Below are positions 7,706-16,714 of a stretch of 64,000 bases of DNA, piece by piece (the first letter of the stretch is position 1; each line of letters starts with the position of its first letter). The DNA comes from Betaproteobacteria bacterium (lineage in GTDB: Bacteria; Pseudomonadota; Gammaproteobacteria; Burkholderiales; Rhodocyclaceae): assembly GCA_016703785.1 (NCBI GenBank), contig JADJBM010000010.1:62001-126000 (forward strand), in the 5' to 3' direction. A program made the translations under genes and the position numbers. The notes under the pieces were generated by a model, which made no database searches, was not told where the DNA came from, and saw only the letters and a program-made list of their open reading frames with translations.

Positions 7706-9058
7706 TCAATTATCACTCAGCCGCGTGACATGTGCGTCGGCTTCGCCTTGCCCAAAGGACAGACGCACGGCTTCACCTGTTGCGAGTTGTGTCGATGCAT
7801 GGACGATGCTGCCGTCGGCTTTGCGGACGAGGCTGTAGCCCCGTTGAAGCACGGCCTGGGGGTTGAGATGGTCAAGGTTGGCGGAGAGGTTGAGCAGGCG
7901 ATTCCCGAATCTGGAAAGATCGTTCGAGACTGACATGCGCAACTGTCCGGCGAGTTCATCCAGGTCGCGCTGCGCATGGCGCAAGTCGGGGCGATTTCTG
8001 GCGAAGCGCGCCTGAAGCTGCTGCAAGCCGATACAGCCCGAACCGATCCGCTGCCGCATACCGGCGCTAAGGCGCGTGGCAAGGTGGGCTGTTTCGGCGC
8101 GCAATCTACCAAGTCGTTCTCCGGGGTGGAGCAGGCGGCGTGACAGCAGGTCAACGTGTTGCATGCGTGATTGAATCAAGCGCCGCATGTCCGCTCGCAA
8201 TGCGGAGGCGAGTCGGACCAGTTCGGCTTGTGCCTCAACGTAGCCGGCGCTGGCCAGTTCGGCGGCCGCAGTGGGAGTGGCGGCGCGGCAGTCGGCAACC
8301 AGATCGGCTATTGTGGTGTCGGTCTCATGTCCAATGCCTGTGATGACCGGGACGGCACAGGCGTCGATGGCGCGCGCAACACCCTCCTCGTTGAAAGCCC
8401 ACAGATCCTCGATGCTGCCGCCACCACGGGCGACGATGAGGAGATCGCACTCGCCGTGGCTTGATGCTTCGAGAATCGCCTGCGCGATGTTGGCGGCGGC
8501 GGCCTCTCCCTGCACCAGCGTTGGGAAAATCATCACTGGCAGGTGCGGCGCGCGGCGCGCCAGGGCAGCCAGTATGTCTTGCAACGCAGCGGCCTGCAGT
8601 GAGGTAACGATGCCGACGCGGCGCGGAAAGCGAGGCAGGGGCAGCCTGCGCTCCGGCGCGAAAAGACCTTCATTCTCCAGTTGCTCACGCAGGCGGGCAA
8701 AGGCTTCGAACAGTACGCCGATGCCGGCATGGCGCAGGGTCTCTATATTGAGCTGGAAGCCGCCCCGCGCTTCATAAAGGGTGACTAGGGCGCGCGTCTC
8801 GACACGCATGCCGTCCTGAATCCGAAAGGACAACAGTTGGGCCCGGTTGCGGAACATGACGCAGTCCACCTGCGCACTGTCGTCCTTGAGCGCAAAGTAG
8901 ATATGGCCTGAGGCCGGGCGGCGCAAGTTCGAGATTTCACCTGCCACCCAAAGCAAGGGAAAGTGTCCTTCGAGCACTTGGCGCGCCGTGCGGTTGAGTG
9001 CGGTGACGCTAAAGATTTCCTCGCCGGAGGCGACCGTATGATCTGATTTTTCAGGCAT
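7706..9058 (-). CDS. xseA: Exodeoxyribonuclease VII large subunit
   Basis: A 450-residue XseA. The N-terminal OB fold reads LWVAGEISNLRRPASGHIYF, and the catalytic core has VGIVTSLQAAALQDIL, ARGGGSIEDLWAFNEE and GIGHETDTTIADLVAD. A long helical C-terminal region follows. With XseB (not here) it degrades single-stranded DNA to short oligonucleotides. The gene order next to exbB, exbD and lpxK is familiar in betaproteobacteria. Confidence 0.95.
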   Translation of the reverse strand: MPEKSDHTVASGEEIFSVTALNRTARQVLEGHFPLLWVAGEISNLRRPASGHIYFALKDDSAQVDCVMFRNRAQLLSFRIQDGMRVETRALVTLYEARGGFQLNIETLRHAGIGVLFEAFARLREQLENEGLFAPERRLPLPRFPRRVGIVTSLQAAALQDILAALARRAPHLPVMIFPTLVQGEAAAANIAQAILEASSHGECDLLIVARGGGSIEDLWAFNEEGVARAIDACAVPVITGIGHETDTTIADLVADCRAATPTAAAELASAGYVEAQAELVRLASALRADMRRLIQSRMQHVDLLSRRLLHPGERLGRLRAETAHLATRLSAGMRQRIGSGCIGLQQLQARFARNRPDLRHAQRDLDELAGQLRMSVSNDLSRFGNRLLNLSANLDHLNPQAVLQRGYSLVRKADGSIVHASTQLATGEAVRLSFGQGEADAHVTRLSDN

Positions 9059-9374
9059 CCGCGGATTCTAGCCGAGGCCTCATATGACTTTCGTTATCGG
9101 AAGAGCTGATTTACGGCACCCACTCAGGAAGGTTTTGATAACATATTGATATATATAAATAATAATTCTAGCTTCATTTTGCATCGAAGTAAGAAAAAGT
9201 CTTACAGGAAGCCGACTTACTCAAAACACCCACGGGTAATTCACATACTTATCCACAACTTTTGTGGATAAAGAAACTGTCGTTGTGCGCCGACACCGTC
9301 CCCCGGTTTTTCTTGCCGAAACTGAATCGCCAATATAAAGTTCGCCGTTACTCGAAAAACAACGGGAGCCTTGC
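9059..9374. other. AT-rich intergenic region between xseA and exbB
   Basis: A 316-base gap between divergent genes with no convincing ORF. It holds an AT-rich tract (9133-9180), a small hairpin GTAAGA-N5-TCTTAC (9189-9205) and an inverted pair of perfect DnaA boxes (9249-9271). Promoters for both genes must lie here, but none stands out. Confidence 0.7.
9249..9271. promoter_or_regulatory. Inverted pair of consensus DnaA boxes
   Basis: TTATCCACA (9249-9257) and its complement TGTGGATAA (9263-9271) are both perfect DnaA boxes, head to head and five bases apart. They also form a 10-bp hairpin with a CTT loop. An AT-rich tract lies 70-115 bases away. This could be a DnaA regulatory or titration site; origin function is not supported by gene content. 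Confidence 0.6.
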
Positions 9375-9983
9375 GTGTTCGCCATCATTCAAGCTGCGGG
9401 CTGGCCCATCTGGCCGCTTCTGCTCGCCTCGATTCTCGCCGTCGCCTTTATCATCGAGCGATCGATTGCGCTGCGTCGGAGCAAAGTTGTTCCTGAGGGA
9501 TTGCTGCAAAGCATTGTGGCCGAATATCGTCAGGGAGGCGCAAGCGAAGAGATGATTCAACGCATTGCACGCCATTCGCCCTTGGGTCGAGTCCTGTCGG
9601 CGGGTCTACGCAACGTCAAAAGCACCCGCGAGGCGATGAAGGAATCCATCGAGGAAGCGGGTCGCGGCGTCACGCATGAACTGGAGCGATTCCTCACCAG
9701 CCTGGGTACCATCGCGTCGATTGCGCCGCTGATGGGCCTGTTCGGCACCATCGTTGGGATGATTGAGATTTTCGGAGCGCAAAGTCCGGCGACTGCCAAC
9801 CCTCAGCAGCTTGCCCATGGCATCTCTATAGCGCTCTACAACGCGGGTTTCGGCATTCTCATCGCGATTCCGGCCATGATTTTCTATCGTCATTTCCGGG
9901 CGCTGGTAGATAGTTTCGTCGTCGAGATGGAGCAGCAGGCGGTCAAGCTCGTAGAGATGGTGCACGGTCAGCGAGCAAGTTGA
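9375..9983 (+). CDS. exbB: ExbB/TolQ-family proton channel protein
   Basis: Inner-membrane protein of 202 residues in the MotA/TolQ/ExbB family. It has an N-terminal membrane segment (about 8-28) and two more near residues 110-135 and 150-175, with the typical LGTIASIAPLMGLFGTIVGM. It forms the ion channel that, with ExbD, energises TonB-type outer-membrane transport. The start is GTG with GGGAG nearby. exbD follows 13 bases later, and lpxK and kdsB come next, a common order in betaproteobacteria. Confidence 0.92.
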   Translation: MFAIIQAAGWPIWPLLLASILAVAFIIERSIALRRSKVVPEGLLQSIVAEYRQGGASEEMIQRIARHSPLGRVLSAGLRNVKSTREAMKESIEEAGRGVTHELERFLTSLGTIASIAPLMGLFGTIVGMIEIFGAQSPATANPQQLAHGISIALYNAGFGILIAIPAMIFYRHFRALVDSFVVEMEQQAVKLVEMVHGQRAS

Positions 9984-9996
9984 GGCGGAATCGGGC

Positions 9997-10416
9997 ATGA
10001 ACTTCCAGCGCGGTCGATTCCGGGAGGAGCCGGAAATCAACTTGATCCCGATGATTGATGTGTTGCTCGTCATCCTCATCTTCCTAATGATCACGACGAC
10101 CTACTCCAAGTTCTCCGGCCTGGAAATCAATCTACCCACTGCGGACGCGACGCAGTCTCAGGACAAACCAAGTGAAATCAATGTCGTGGTGAGTGCCAGC
10201 GGCGACGTGATGGTTAACCGTGTTGCAGTCGGCGCCAAGGATGTCGAGGCCATCAGCGTGGCCTTGCGCCGTGCGGGCGGCAACGAGAAAGAGCCAGTGG
10301 TGGTGATTAATGCCGATGCCAAGGCGGCGCACCAGAGCGTGATCGACGTCATGCAGGCGGCGCAGCAATCGGGCTACAGCCATATCTCCTTTGCCACGCA
10401 GAACCCGTCGCGCTAG
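9997..10416 (+). CDS. exbD: ExbD/TolR-family protein
   Basis: A 139-residue protein with a short cytoplasmic N-terminus, one membrane segment (about residues 17-34, INLIPMIDVLLVILIFLMI) carrying the conserved Asp used in proton conduction, and a periplasmic domain. It is the partner of the upstream ExbB. A hairpin terminator lies between this gene and lpxK, so transcription may partly stop here. Confidence 0.93.
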   Translation: MNFQRGRFREEPEINLIPMIDVLLVILIFLMITTTYSKFSGLEINLPTADATQSQDKPSEINVVVSASGDVMVNRVAVGAKDVEAISVALRRAGGNEKEPVVVINADAKAAHQSVIDVMQAAQQSGYSHISFATQNPSR

Positions 10417-10437
10417 GAAAGGCCCAGCAGTATCATG

Positions 10438-10468
10438 CGCCACACGCTTGCGTGTGGCGTTTTATTTT
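10438..10468 (+). terminator. Intrinsic terminator between exbD and lpxK
   Basis: CGCCACACGC and its exact complement (10438-10459) form a 10-bp stem with a minimal loop, followed by TTTTATTTT. It overlaps the first codons of an upstream-extended lpxK reading frame, which supports the later lpxK start. Confidence 0.85.
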
Positions 10469-10482
10469 CAGTCAGGGCATTC

Positions 10483-11493
10483 ATGGACTTGAAGCAGTGG
10501 ATTGAGGATGGCTGGCCGCAGCGCGGCTTGCGCTCGGCCCTGCTCTTGCCCATAGCGCTGCTGTTCGTACTGGCAGTCAATTTGCGGCGTCTGGCGTATC
10601 GTCAGGGCTGGCTGGCGTCGATCAAACTGCCGGTTCCCGTGGTGGTCGTCGGTAACATTACCGCAGGTGGAAGCGGGAAGACGCCCCTGGTGCTATATCT
10701 TGTGCTGGAACTGTCCAAACGAGGCTGGCGGCCAGGCATAGTCAGTCGCGGCTACGGTGGCACTGCGCAGGGTGTCCATGCGGTGTCTCCCGCGTGCGAT
10801 GCGACACTTGTTGGCGACGAACCGTTGCTGTTGTCGCGCCGTGCAGGCTGTCCGGTCTTCGTTGGCCGCGATCGCGTTGCGGCGGCGCAGGCGCTCTTGT
10901 CGGCTCACCCGGACTGCAATGTGCTGATTGCAGACGATGGGCTGCAGCATGCGCGGCTGGTGCGGGGCGTCGAGATTGTCGTAATCGACGAGCGTGGCAT
11001 CGGCAATGGCTGGCCGTTGCCTGCCGGGCCATTGCGCGAGTGCCCTACGCGCATTACCGAAGCGCATGCCCTGGTGCTGAATGGCGATGCATCGGTTCCA
11101 AAAGGGGCCCAAGCTCGGCAGGTATTCAGCATGCACCTTGTCGGAGATCGATTGCGCAATTTGCATGACCCGCTGCGTACCTGCGGCGCGGAAGCGTTGC
11201 GCGGCCGACGTCTGCACGCGCTGGCGGGCATCGGTCATCCTGCCCGTTTCTTCCGGCAACTTGAGCGGATGGGCCTGCAGGTGGAGACGCACGCTTTTCC
11301 TGATCATCATGTCTTTCGACGTTCCGATCTGGCTTTCTCCGAGTGCGAAGCCCTGCTGATGACCGAGAAAGATGCGGTAAAATGCCAAGCCTTTGCGCCG
11401 CCGGAAACCTGGGTGCTTCCGGTCGAGGCGCAGTTGGATCCCGATCTTGCGCAATGGCTGGTGGAGAAACTCAATGGATGCCAGGCTTCTTGA
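10483..11493 (+). CDS. lpxK: Tetraacyldisaccharide 4'-kinase
   Basis: LpxK phosphorylates the 4' position of the lipid A disaccharide at the inner membrane. The protein has 336 residues with an N-terminal membrane helix (about 16-35), a Walker A-type loop VVVVGNITAGGSGKTPLVLYL, SRGYGG, and VLIADDGLQHARL. I start at ATG 10483 (MDLKQW); the frame is open from 10435 but that part is the terminator hairpin. It overlaps the next small gene by 20 bases. Confidence 0.94.
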   Translation: MDLKQWIEDGWPQRGLRSALLLPIALLFVLAVNLRRLAYRQGWLASIKLPVPVVVVGNITAGGSGKTPLVLYLVLELSKRGWRPGIVSRGYGGTAQGVHAVSPACDATLVGDEPLLLSRRAGCPVFVGRDRVAAAQALLSAHPDCNVLIADDGLQHARLVRGVEIVVIDERGIGNGWPLPAGPLRECPTRITEAHALVLNGDASVPKGAQARQVFSMHLVGDRLRNLHDPLRTCGAEALRGRRLHALAGIGHPARFFRQLERMGLQVETHAFPDHHVFRRSDLAFSECEALLMTEKDAVKCQAFAPPETWVLPVEAQLDPDLAQWLVEKLNGCQAS

Positions 11494-11656
11494 AATACTC
11501 GTCTGCCCGGTCTGCAAGGGACCGCTCGATTTCCGCAAGGCCAACCTGGAACTGGTGTGCAAGGCCTGCAAGCTGGCTTATCCGGTGCGCGACGACATCC
11601 CGGTGATGCTGGAAGAGGAAGCGCGTCAGTTGAGCCAAGACGAAGCGGCGGGCTGA
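11474..11656 (+). CDS. Trm112/YcaR-family small zinc-finger-like protein
   Basis: A 60-residue protein, MDARLLEILVCPVCKGPLDF with a second CKAC pair, giving four cysteines for a zinc-ribbon-like fold. The family regularly lies between lpxK and kdsB in proteobacteria. Function is unclear; eukaryotic Trm112 activates methyltransferases. The start lies within the end of lpxK. Confidence 0.9.
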   Translation: MDARLLEILVCPVCKGPLDFRKANLELVCKACKLAYPVRDDIPVMLEEEARQLSQDEAAG

Positions 11657-11685
11657 ACGTCCGCCACAGGTGGAGGAGGGATCCG

Positions 11686-12453
11686 GTGTCTTTCAAGGTC
11701 GTCATCCCCGCCCGTTATGCTTCCAGCCGACTTCCCGGCAAGCCGCTGGCCGATATCGCCGGAAAACCCATGGTCGTGAGAGTTGCCGAGCGCGCCGCGA
11801 AAAGCGATGCGTCGGAAATACTTGTGGCGACCGATCATGAGGAAGTGCGCGCCGCGGTCGAGCGGCATGGTTATCGTGTCGCGATGACGCGCGCAGACCA
11901 CGCCAGCGGCACGGATCGTCTTGCCGAAGTGGCTGCCGGGCAGGGCTGGTCCGAAGACGTCATCGTGGTTAATGTCCAGGGCGACGAACCGCTCATCGAG
12001 CCGGCACTCATCAACCAGGTTGCTCGGGAACTGGAGCGTGATGCCGAGGCGGTCGTGGCCACGGCATGCCATCCCATCGAATCAATCGAAGATTTCCTCA
12101 ATCCCAATGTGGTCAAGGTGGTGTGCGACGCGCGCGGCCATGCCCTTTACTTCAGTCGGGCCCCGATACCCTGGCCGCGCGATGCCTTTGCGCTCGACCG
12201 TCAACAACTACCAGAGGGACTGGGCGCCAAGCGACATATCGGCATCTATGCCTACCGGGCGGCCTTCCTGCGCCGCTACGGTGCGCTTGGGCCCTCGCCA
12301 AACGAGGCAACTGAGTCGCTTGAGCAGTTGCGCGTGTTGTGGCACGGTTTTCGGATTTGTGTTGCGGATGTTGCCGGCGCGCCCGAGCCGGGTGTTGATA
12401 CAGTCGAAGATTTGGCGCGTGTACGTTGTAAGTTTGACGTAAGGAAGGAATAG
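11686..12453 (+). CDS. kdsB: CMP-KDO synthetase
   Basis: 3-deoxy-manno-octulosonate cytidylyltransferase, 255 residues, making CMP-KDO for lipopolysaccharide inner core. The nucleotide-binding start VVIPARYASSRLPGKPLADI is diagnostic, with VNVQGDEPLIEP and AKRHIGIYAYRAAFL. The start is GTG 11686 with a very strong GGAGGAGGG five bases upstream; no ATG fits. It belongs to the lpxK run of envelope genes. Confidence 0.95.
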   Translation: MSFKVVIPARYASSRLPGKPLADIAGKPMVVRVAERAAKSDASEILVATDHEEVRAAVERHGYRVAMTRADHASGTDRLAEVAAGQGWSEDVIVVNVQGDEPLIEPALINQVARELERDAEAVVATACHPIESIEDFLNPNVVKVVCDARGHALYFSRAPIPWPRDAFALDRQQLPEGLGAKRHIGIYAYRAAFLRRYGALGPSPNEATESLEQLRVLWHGFRICVADVAGAPEPGVDTVEDLARVRCKFDVRKE

Positions 12454-12525
12454 CGGTACCTTAGCGCCCTCGGAAAAAAGCCGAGAAATCATATAGTTAT
12501 ATAAGTTTTCCTTGGGAGGGTAGTC

Positions 12526-13179
12526 ATGAAATTAATCCTGCTGGGCGCACCCGGTGCGGGCAAAGGAACGCAAGCTGCGTTCATCACTGAAAAATACAGC
12601 ATTCCCCAGATATCCACCGGCGATATGTTGCGCGCCGCCGTTAAGGCTGGCACGCCGCTTGGACTGGAGGCGAAGAAGGTGATGGATGCAGGTCAGTTGG
12701 TATCGGACGAGATCATCCTCGGTCTGATCAAGGAAAGGTTGAAGCAGCCAGATTGCGCAAAGGGTTTCCTCTTCGACGGCTTCCCGCGCACCATCCCCCA
12801 GGCAGAAGCACTGCGCACCCAAGGTGTCGACCTGGATTTCGTGCTGGAGATCGACGTGCCTGATGAGGAAATCATCAAGCGCATGAGCGGTCGGCGCGTT
12901 CATACGGCTTCAGGCCGTACCTATCACGTGGTCTTCAATCCCCCGAAAGCTGCCGGCAAGGATGATGCAACAGGGGATGATCTGATCCAGCGAGATGATG
13001 ACAAGGAGGAAACTGTTCGCAAGCGCCTGGATGTTTATCACAGCCAGACCAAACCCCTCGTCGAGTTCTACTCAAGATGGGCTGCCTCGGGCGAAGCGAA
13101 GACGCCGAAATACCGCAAGATCGCTGGCGTTGGCGCTCTCGATGCGATCAAGAATGCCCTTTTCGCAGCCTTGGACTGA
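12526..13179 (+). CDS. adk: Adenylate kinase
   Basis: ATP + AMP to 2 ADP. The 217-residue long-form enzyme has P-loop GAPGAGKGT at residues 7-15, the AMP site and DGFPRT, and an insert lid near residues 125-160 without zinc cysteines. GGGAGG lies just upstream of ATG. A 72-base gap from kdsB includes a small hairpin (CTCGG/CCGAG), so adk may have its own promoter. Confidence 0.96.
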   Translation: MKLILLGAPGAGKGTQAAFITEKYSIPQISTGDMLRAAVKAGTPLGLEAKKVMDAGQLVSDEIILGLIKERLKQPDCAKGFLFDGFPRTIPQAEALRTQGVDLDFVLEIDVPDEEIIKRMSGRRVHTASGRTYHVVFNPPKAAGKDDATGDDLIQRDDDKEETVRKRLDVYHSQTKPLVEFYSRWAASGEAKTPKYRKIAGVGALDAIKNALFAALD

Positions 13180-13234
13180 GGCCAGACATCAGTCATTATT
13201 TCTATAGCTAATGGTATAATGTGAGGTTATGGGT

Positions 13235-14488
13235 ATGAAAAATGCCTTTTATGCACAATCCGGCGGCGTGACCGCCGTCATCAACGCATCAGCGTGCGGC
13301 GTGATCGAGACTGCACGCAAGCACAAGGGCAAGATCGGCAAGGTCTATGCGGGACGCAATGGCATCATCGGCGCATTGACGGAAGATCTGATCGACACCA
13401 GCAAGGAGTCTGCCAAGGCCATTGCCGCGTTGCGGCACACGCCTTCCGGCGCCTTCGGCTCCTGTCGCTACAAGTTGAAGGGCATCGAAGAACACCGTGC
13501 CCAGTATGAGCGCCTGATCGAAGTTTTCAAGGCACACAACATCGGCTACTTCTTTTACAACGGCGGCGGCGATTCCGCAGACACCTGCCTCAAGGTGTCC
13601 CAGTTATCCGAGAGCATGGGCTATCCCATTGTCGCCGTGCACGTACCGAAAACTGTCGACAACGACCTGCCTATTACGGACAACTGCCCAGGCTTCGGCT
13701 CGGTGGCAAAGTACATTGCCGTATCGACGCTCGAGGCCACATTCGACGTCGCCTCGATGGCGAAGACCTCCACCAAGGTGTTCGTGCTCGAAGTGATGGG
13801 CCGCCACGCAGGATGGATCGCAGCGGCCGGCGGAATGGCGGCGACGAAGGACATGGATTTGCCGATCCTCATCCTCTTTCCCGAGATTGCCTTCGACCAG
13901 AAAAAATTCCTTGCCAGGGTAGAAGGAATGGTCAAGAAGCACGGCTACTGCACAGTGGTTGTATCCGAGGGTGTCAAGGGCGCCGACGGAAAGTTCCTCT
14001 CAGACCAGGGGCTGCGCGATGCTTTCGGCCATGCACAATTGGGCGGCGTGGCGCCGGTCATTGCCAGCATCGTCAAGGAGAATCTCGGCCTCAAGTACCA
14101 CTGGGGCGTGGCCGACTACCTGCAGCGCGCCGCGCGGCACATCGCCTCGAAGAGCGATGTCGCGCAGGCTTATGCAACGGGCAAGGCGGCAGTGGAACTG
14201 GCCCTCAAGGGACGCAATTCCGTCATGCCGGCGATCAAGCGCGTTTCCCAGAAGCCATACAAATGGACGATTGAAGTTGCAGAATTGAAAAACGTGGCGA
14301 ACAAGGAAAAATTCATGCCGCGCGATTTCATCACCCGGGACGGTTTCGGCATTACCGAAAAGTGTCGCCAATATCTGGCGCCGCTGATCCAGGGTGAGGA
14401 CTATCCGCCGTACAAGAATGGCTTGCCACAATATGTGCGTTTGAAGAATGTAGGCGTGAAGAAGAAGCTGGGCAAGTTCAATATCTGA
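13235..14488 (+). CDS. pfp: PPi-dependent 6-phosphofructokinase
   Basis: Reversible phosphofructokinase of 417 residues. The nucleotide-loop motif reads NGGGDS, where ATP enzymes have GGDGS; the Asp in place of the second Gly, with PKTVDNDLP, indicates pyrophosphate use. VMGRHAGWIA is the substrate loop. ATG 13235 is chosen over 13229 because TGAGGT sits at proper spacing; a TATAAT lies at 13215-13220. The next gene is a membrane pyrophosphatase, so PPi metabolism is clustered. Confidence 0.9.
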   Translation: MKNAFYAQSGGVTAVINASACGVIETARKHKGKIGKVYAGRNGIIGALTEDLIDTSKESAKAIAALRHTPSGAFGSCRYKLKGIEEHRAQYERLIEVFKAHNIGYFFYNGGGDSADTCLKVSQLSESMGYPIVAVHVPKTVDNDLPITDNCPGFGSVAKYIAVSTLEATFDVASMAKTSTKVFVLEVMGRHAGWIAAAGGMAATKDMDLPILILFPEIAFDQKKFLARVEGMVKKHGYCTVVVSEGVKGADGKFLSDQGLRDAFGHAQLGGVAPVIASIVKENLGLKYHWGVADYLQRAARHIASKSDVAQAYATGKAAVELALKGRNSVMPAIKRVSQKPYKWTIEVAELKNVANKEKFMPRDFITRDGFGITEKCRQYLAPLIQGEDYPPYKNGLPQYVRLKNVGVKKKLGKFNI

Positions 14489-14589
14489 GAAAAAGATATC
14501 GCTCGGCGCTCTGGCGCCTGGCGCAAAGCAGGCAGGCAGTTAGGGAGGCGGCAGCGGCCGTCGGTATTGATTTGATAGAGGAGGAGTAA

Positions 14590-16650
14590 ATGTCAGAAGG
14601 TCTAATTTTTGCGCTTGTCTGCGCCATCGTGGCTATTGCCTACGGTGCCTGGCAGACGAGCTGGATTGTCGCGCAGCCTGCGGGTAACGACCGTATGCGC
14701 CAGATCGCCGCGGCGATCCAGGAGGGGGCGCAGGCCTACCTCAACCGCCAGTACACCACCATTGCCATTGTTGGCGCGGTGTTGTTTCTGGTCATTGGCC
14801 TGGTTCCCAAGCTGGGCTGGTCCACCGCATTTGGCTTCCTGATCGGTGCTGTGCTGTCGGGCGCGGCCGGCTATATCGGCATGAACGTGTCTGTGCGTGC
14901 CAACGTGCGCACCGCCGAAGCCGCCCGTAACGGCATCGGCCCGGCGCTGGACGTCGCCTTCAAGGGTGGCGCTATTACCGGCATGCTGGTCGTCGGCCTC
15001 GGCCTGCTTGGTGTGGCTGGCTATTATGCCTTCCTCAAATCCAACGCTCCCGCGGACGCTACCATTGACCACATTATTCATCCCTTGATCGGTCTTGGCT
15101 TTGGTTCCTCACTAATTTCCATTTTCGCACGACTCGGCGGCGGCATCTTCACCAAGGGCGCTGATGTCGGCGCCGACCTGGTCGGCAAAGTGGAGGCCGG
15201 TATTCCTGAAGACGATCCGCGCAACCCGGCAGTGATCGCCGACAACGTCGGCGACAACGTCGGCGACTGCGCCGGCATGGCGGCCGACCTGTTCGAGACC
15301 TACGCGGTGACGACGGTGGCGACCATGTTGCTCGGCTCGCTGATGCTGAAGGCCAATGCGGAAGCGGCGGTGATTTATCCGTTGGCGCTGGGCGGCTTTT
15401 CCATCATCGCCTCTATCATCGGCGTCTTCTTCGTCAAGGCGCGCGAAGGCGGCAAGATCATGAACGCCCTCTACCGCGGCCTGATCGTCGCCGGCGTGCT
15501 GGCGCTGATTGCCTACTACCCGCTGACCGCCTACTTCATGCCGGACAATGCGCTCAACGAGGTGCTCAAGATCGAGGGCGGCGCGGTCATGCGCCTCTAC
15601 GCCTGCGCCGTAATCGGCCTGATCCTCACCGGTGCGATGGTGGTGATCACCGAGTACTACACCGGCACGGACTTCGCTCCGGTGAAGCACATCGCGGAAG
15701 CGTCTACCACTGGTCACGGCACCAACATCATCGCCGGCCTCGGCGTGTCGATGAAGTCGACCGCCTGGCCAGTGCTGGTCGTCTGCCTGGCAATCTGGAC
15801 GGCCTACGCGCTGGGCGGGCTCTACGGCATCGCCATTGCCGCCACTTCCATGCTGTCCATGTCAGGCATCATCGTCGCTCTGGACGCCTACGGCCCCATC
15901 ACTGACAACGCCGGCGGCATCGCCGAGATGTCGGAACTGCCGAAGGAAGTGCGCAATGTCACTGATCCCCTGGATGCGGTCGGCAACACCACCAAGGCGG
16001 TGACCAAGGGCTACGCGATTGGCTCTGCCGCGCTTGCCGCGCTGGTGCTGTTCGCCGACTACACCCATGCCCTCGAGTCGGCCGGCAAGGTGCTGACCTT
16101 CGATCTGTCCAACCACATGGTCATCATCGGCCTCTTCATCGGCGGCCTGATTCCCTACCTCTTCGGCGCCATGGCCATGGAAGCGGTCGGTCGCTCCGCC
16201 GGTGCGGTGGTGGTCGAGGTGCGCCGCCAGTTCAAGGAAATCGCAGGCATCATGGAAGGAACAGCCAAGCCGGAATATGGCACCTGCGTGGACATGCTGA
16301 CCAAGGCGGCCATCAAGGAGATGATGATCCCCTCGCTGTTGCCGGTGCTGGTGCCGGTGCTGGTGGGCGTGCTGCTTGGACCGCAGGCGCTTGGCGGCGT
16401 GCTCGTCGGCACCATTGTGACCGGCCTTTTCGTGGCAATCTCCATGACCACCGGTGGTGGTGCATGGGACAACGCCAAGAAGTATATCGAGGATGGTCAC
16501 TTCGGCGGCAAGGGTTCCGAAGCCCACAAGGCGGCGGTTACCGGCGACACCGTGGGCGACCCGTACAAGGATACGGCGGGTCCGGCGGTGAACCCGCTGA
16601 TCAAGATCATCAACATCGTTGCACTGCTGATCGTACCGCTGATCGCATAA
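14590..16650 (+). CDS. hppA: Membrane-bound proton-translocating pyrophosphatase
   Basis: Integral membrane pump of 686 residues with about 15-16 membrane helices, coupling PPi hydrolysis to ion export. The catalytic signature DVGADLVGKVEAGIPEDDPR and ADNVGDNVGDCAGMAAD are intact. GNTTKAVTKGYAIGS has Lys where K+-dependent enzymes have Ala, so it is probably a K+-independent H+ pump. GGAGGAG lies before ATG. It lies 101 bases after pfp and ends at a strong terminator. Confidence 0.95.
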   Translation: MSEGLIFALVCAIVAIAYGAWQTSWIVAQPAGNDRMRQIAAAIQEGAQAYLNRQYTTIAIVGAVLFLVIGLVPKLGWSTAFGFLIGAVLSGAAGYIGMNVSVRANVRTAEAARNGIGPALDVAFKGGAITGMLVVGLGLLGVAGYYAFLKSNAPADATIDHIIHPLIGLGFGSSLISIFARLGGGIFTKGADVGADLVGKVEAGIPEDDPRNPAVIADNVGDNVGDCAGMAADLFETYAVTTVATMLLGSLMLKANAEAAVIYPLALGGFSIIASIIGVFFVKAREGGKIMNALYRGLIVAGVLALIAYYPLTAYFMPDNALNEVLKIEGGAVMRLYACAVIGLILTGAMVVITEYYTGTDFAPVKHIAEASTTGHGTNIIAGLGVSMKSTAWPVLVVCLAIWTAYALGGLYGIAIAATSMLSMSGIIVALDAYGPITDNAGGIAEMSELPKEVRNVTDPLDAVGNTTKAVTKGYAIGSAALAALVLFADYTHALESAGKVLTFDLSNHMVIIGLFIGGLIPYLFGAMAMEAVGRSAGAVVVEVRRQFKEIAGIMEGTAKPEYGTCVDMLTKAAIKEMMIPSLLPVLVPVLVGVLLGPQALGGVLVGTIVTGLFVAISMTTGGGAWDNAKKYIEDGHFGGKGSEAHKAAVTGDTVGDPYKDTAGPAVNPLIKIINIVALLIVPLIA

Positions 16651-16670
16651 GCGCAACTTGCTGCACAATG

Positions 16671-16703
16671 ACGGGCAACCTGCGGGTTGCCCGTTTTTTT
16701 TTT
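16671..16703 (+). terminator. Intrinsic terminator after hppA
   Basis: Stem ACGGGCAACC/GGTTGCCCGT with loop TGCG and a run of ten T. A textbook terminator that ends the hppA transcript just before ggt. Confidence 0.95.
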
Positions 16704-16714
16704 GGTGCGGTGAA

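Noticed and set aside
9071..9091. GCCGA ... TGACTTTCG as another dispersed motif copy
   Set aside because: The spacing is two bases short and the CTG part is missing, so it fails the otherwise fixed length.
9249..9271. Calling the DnaA box pair the chromosome origin
   Set aside because: Only two boxes, and no dnaA, dnaN, gyrB, rpmH or parAB neighbours. Listed only as a DnaA site.
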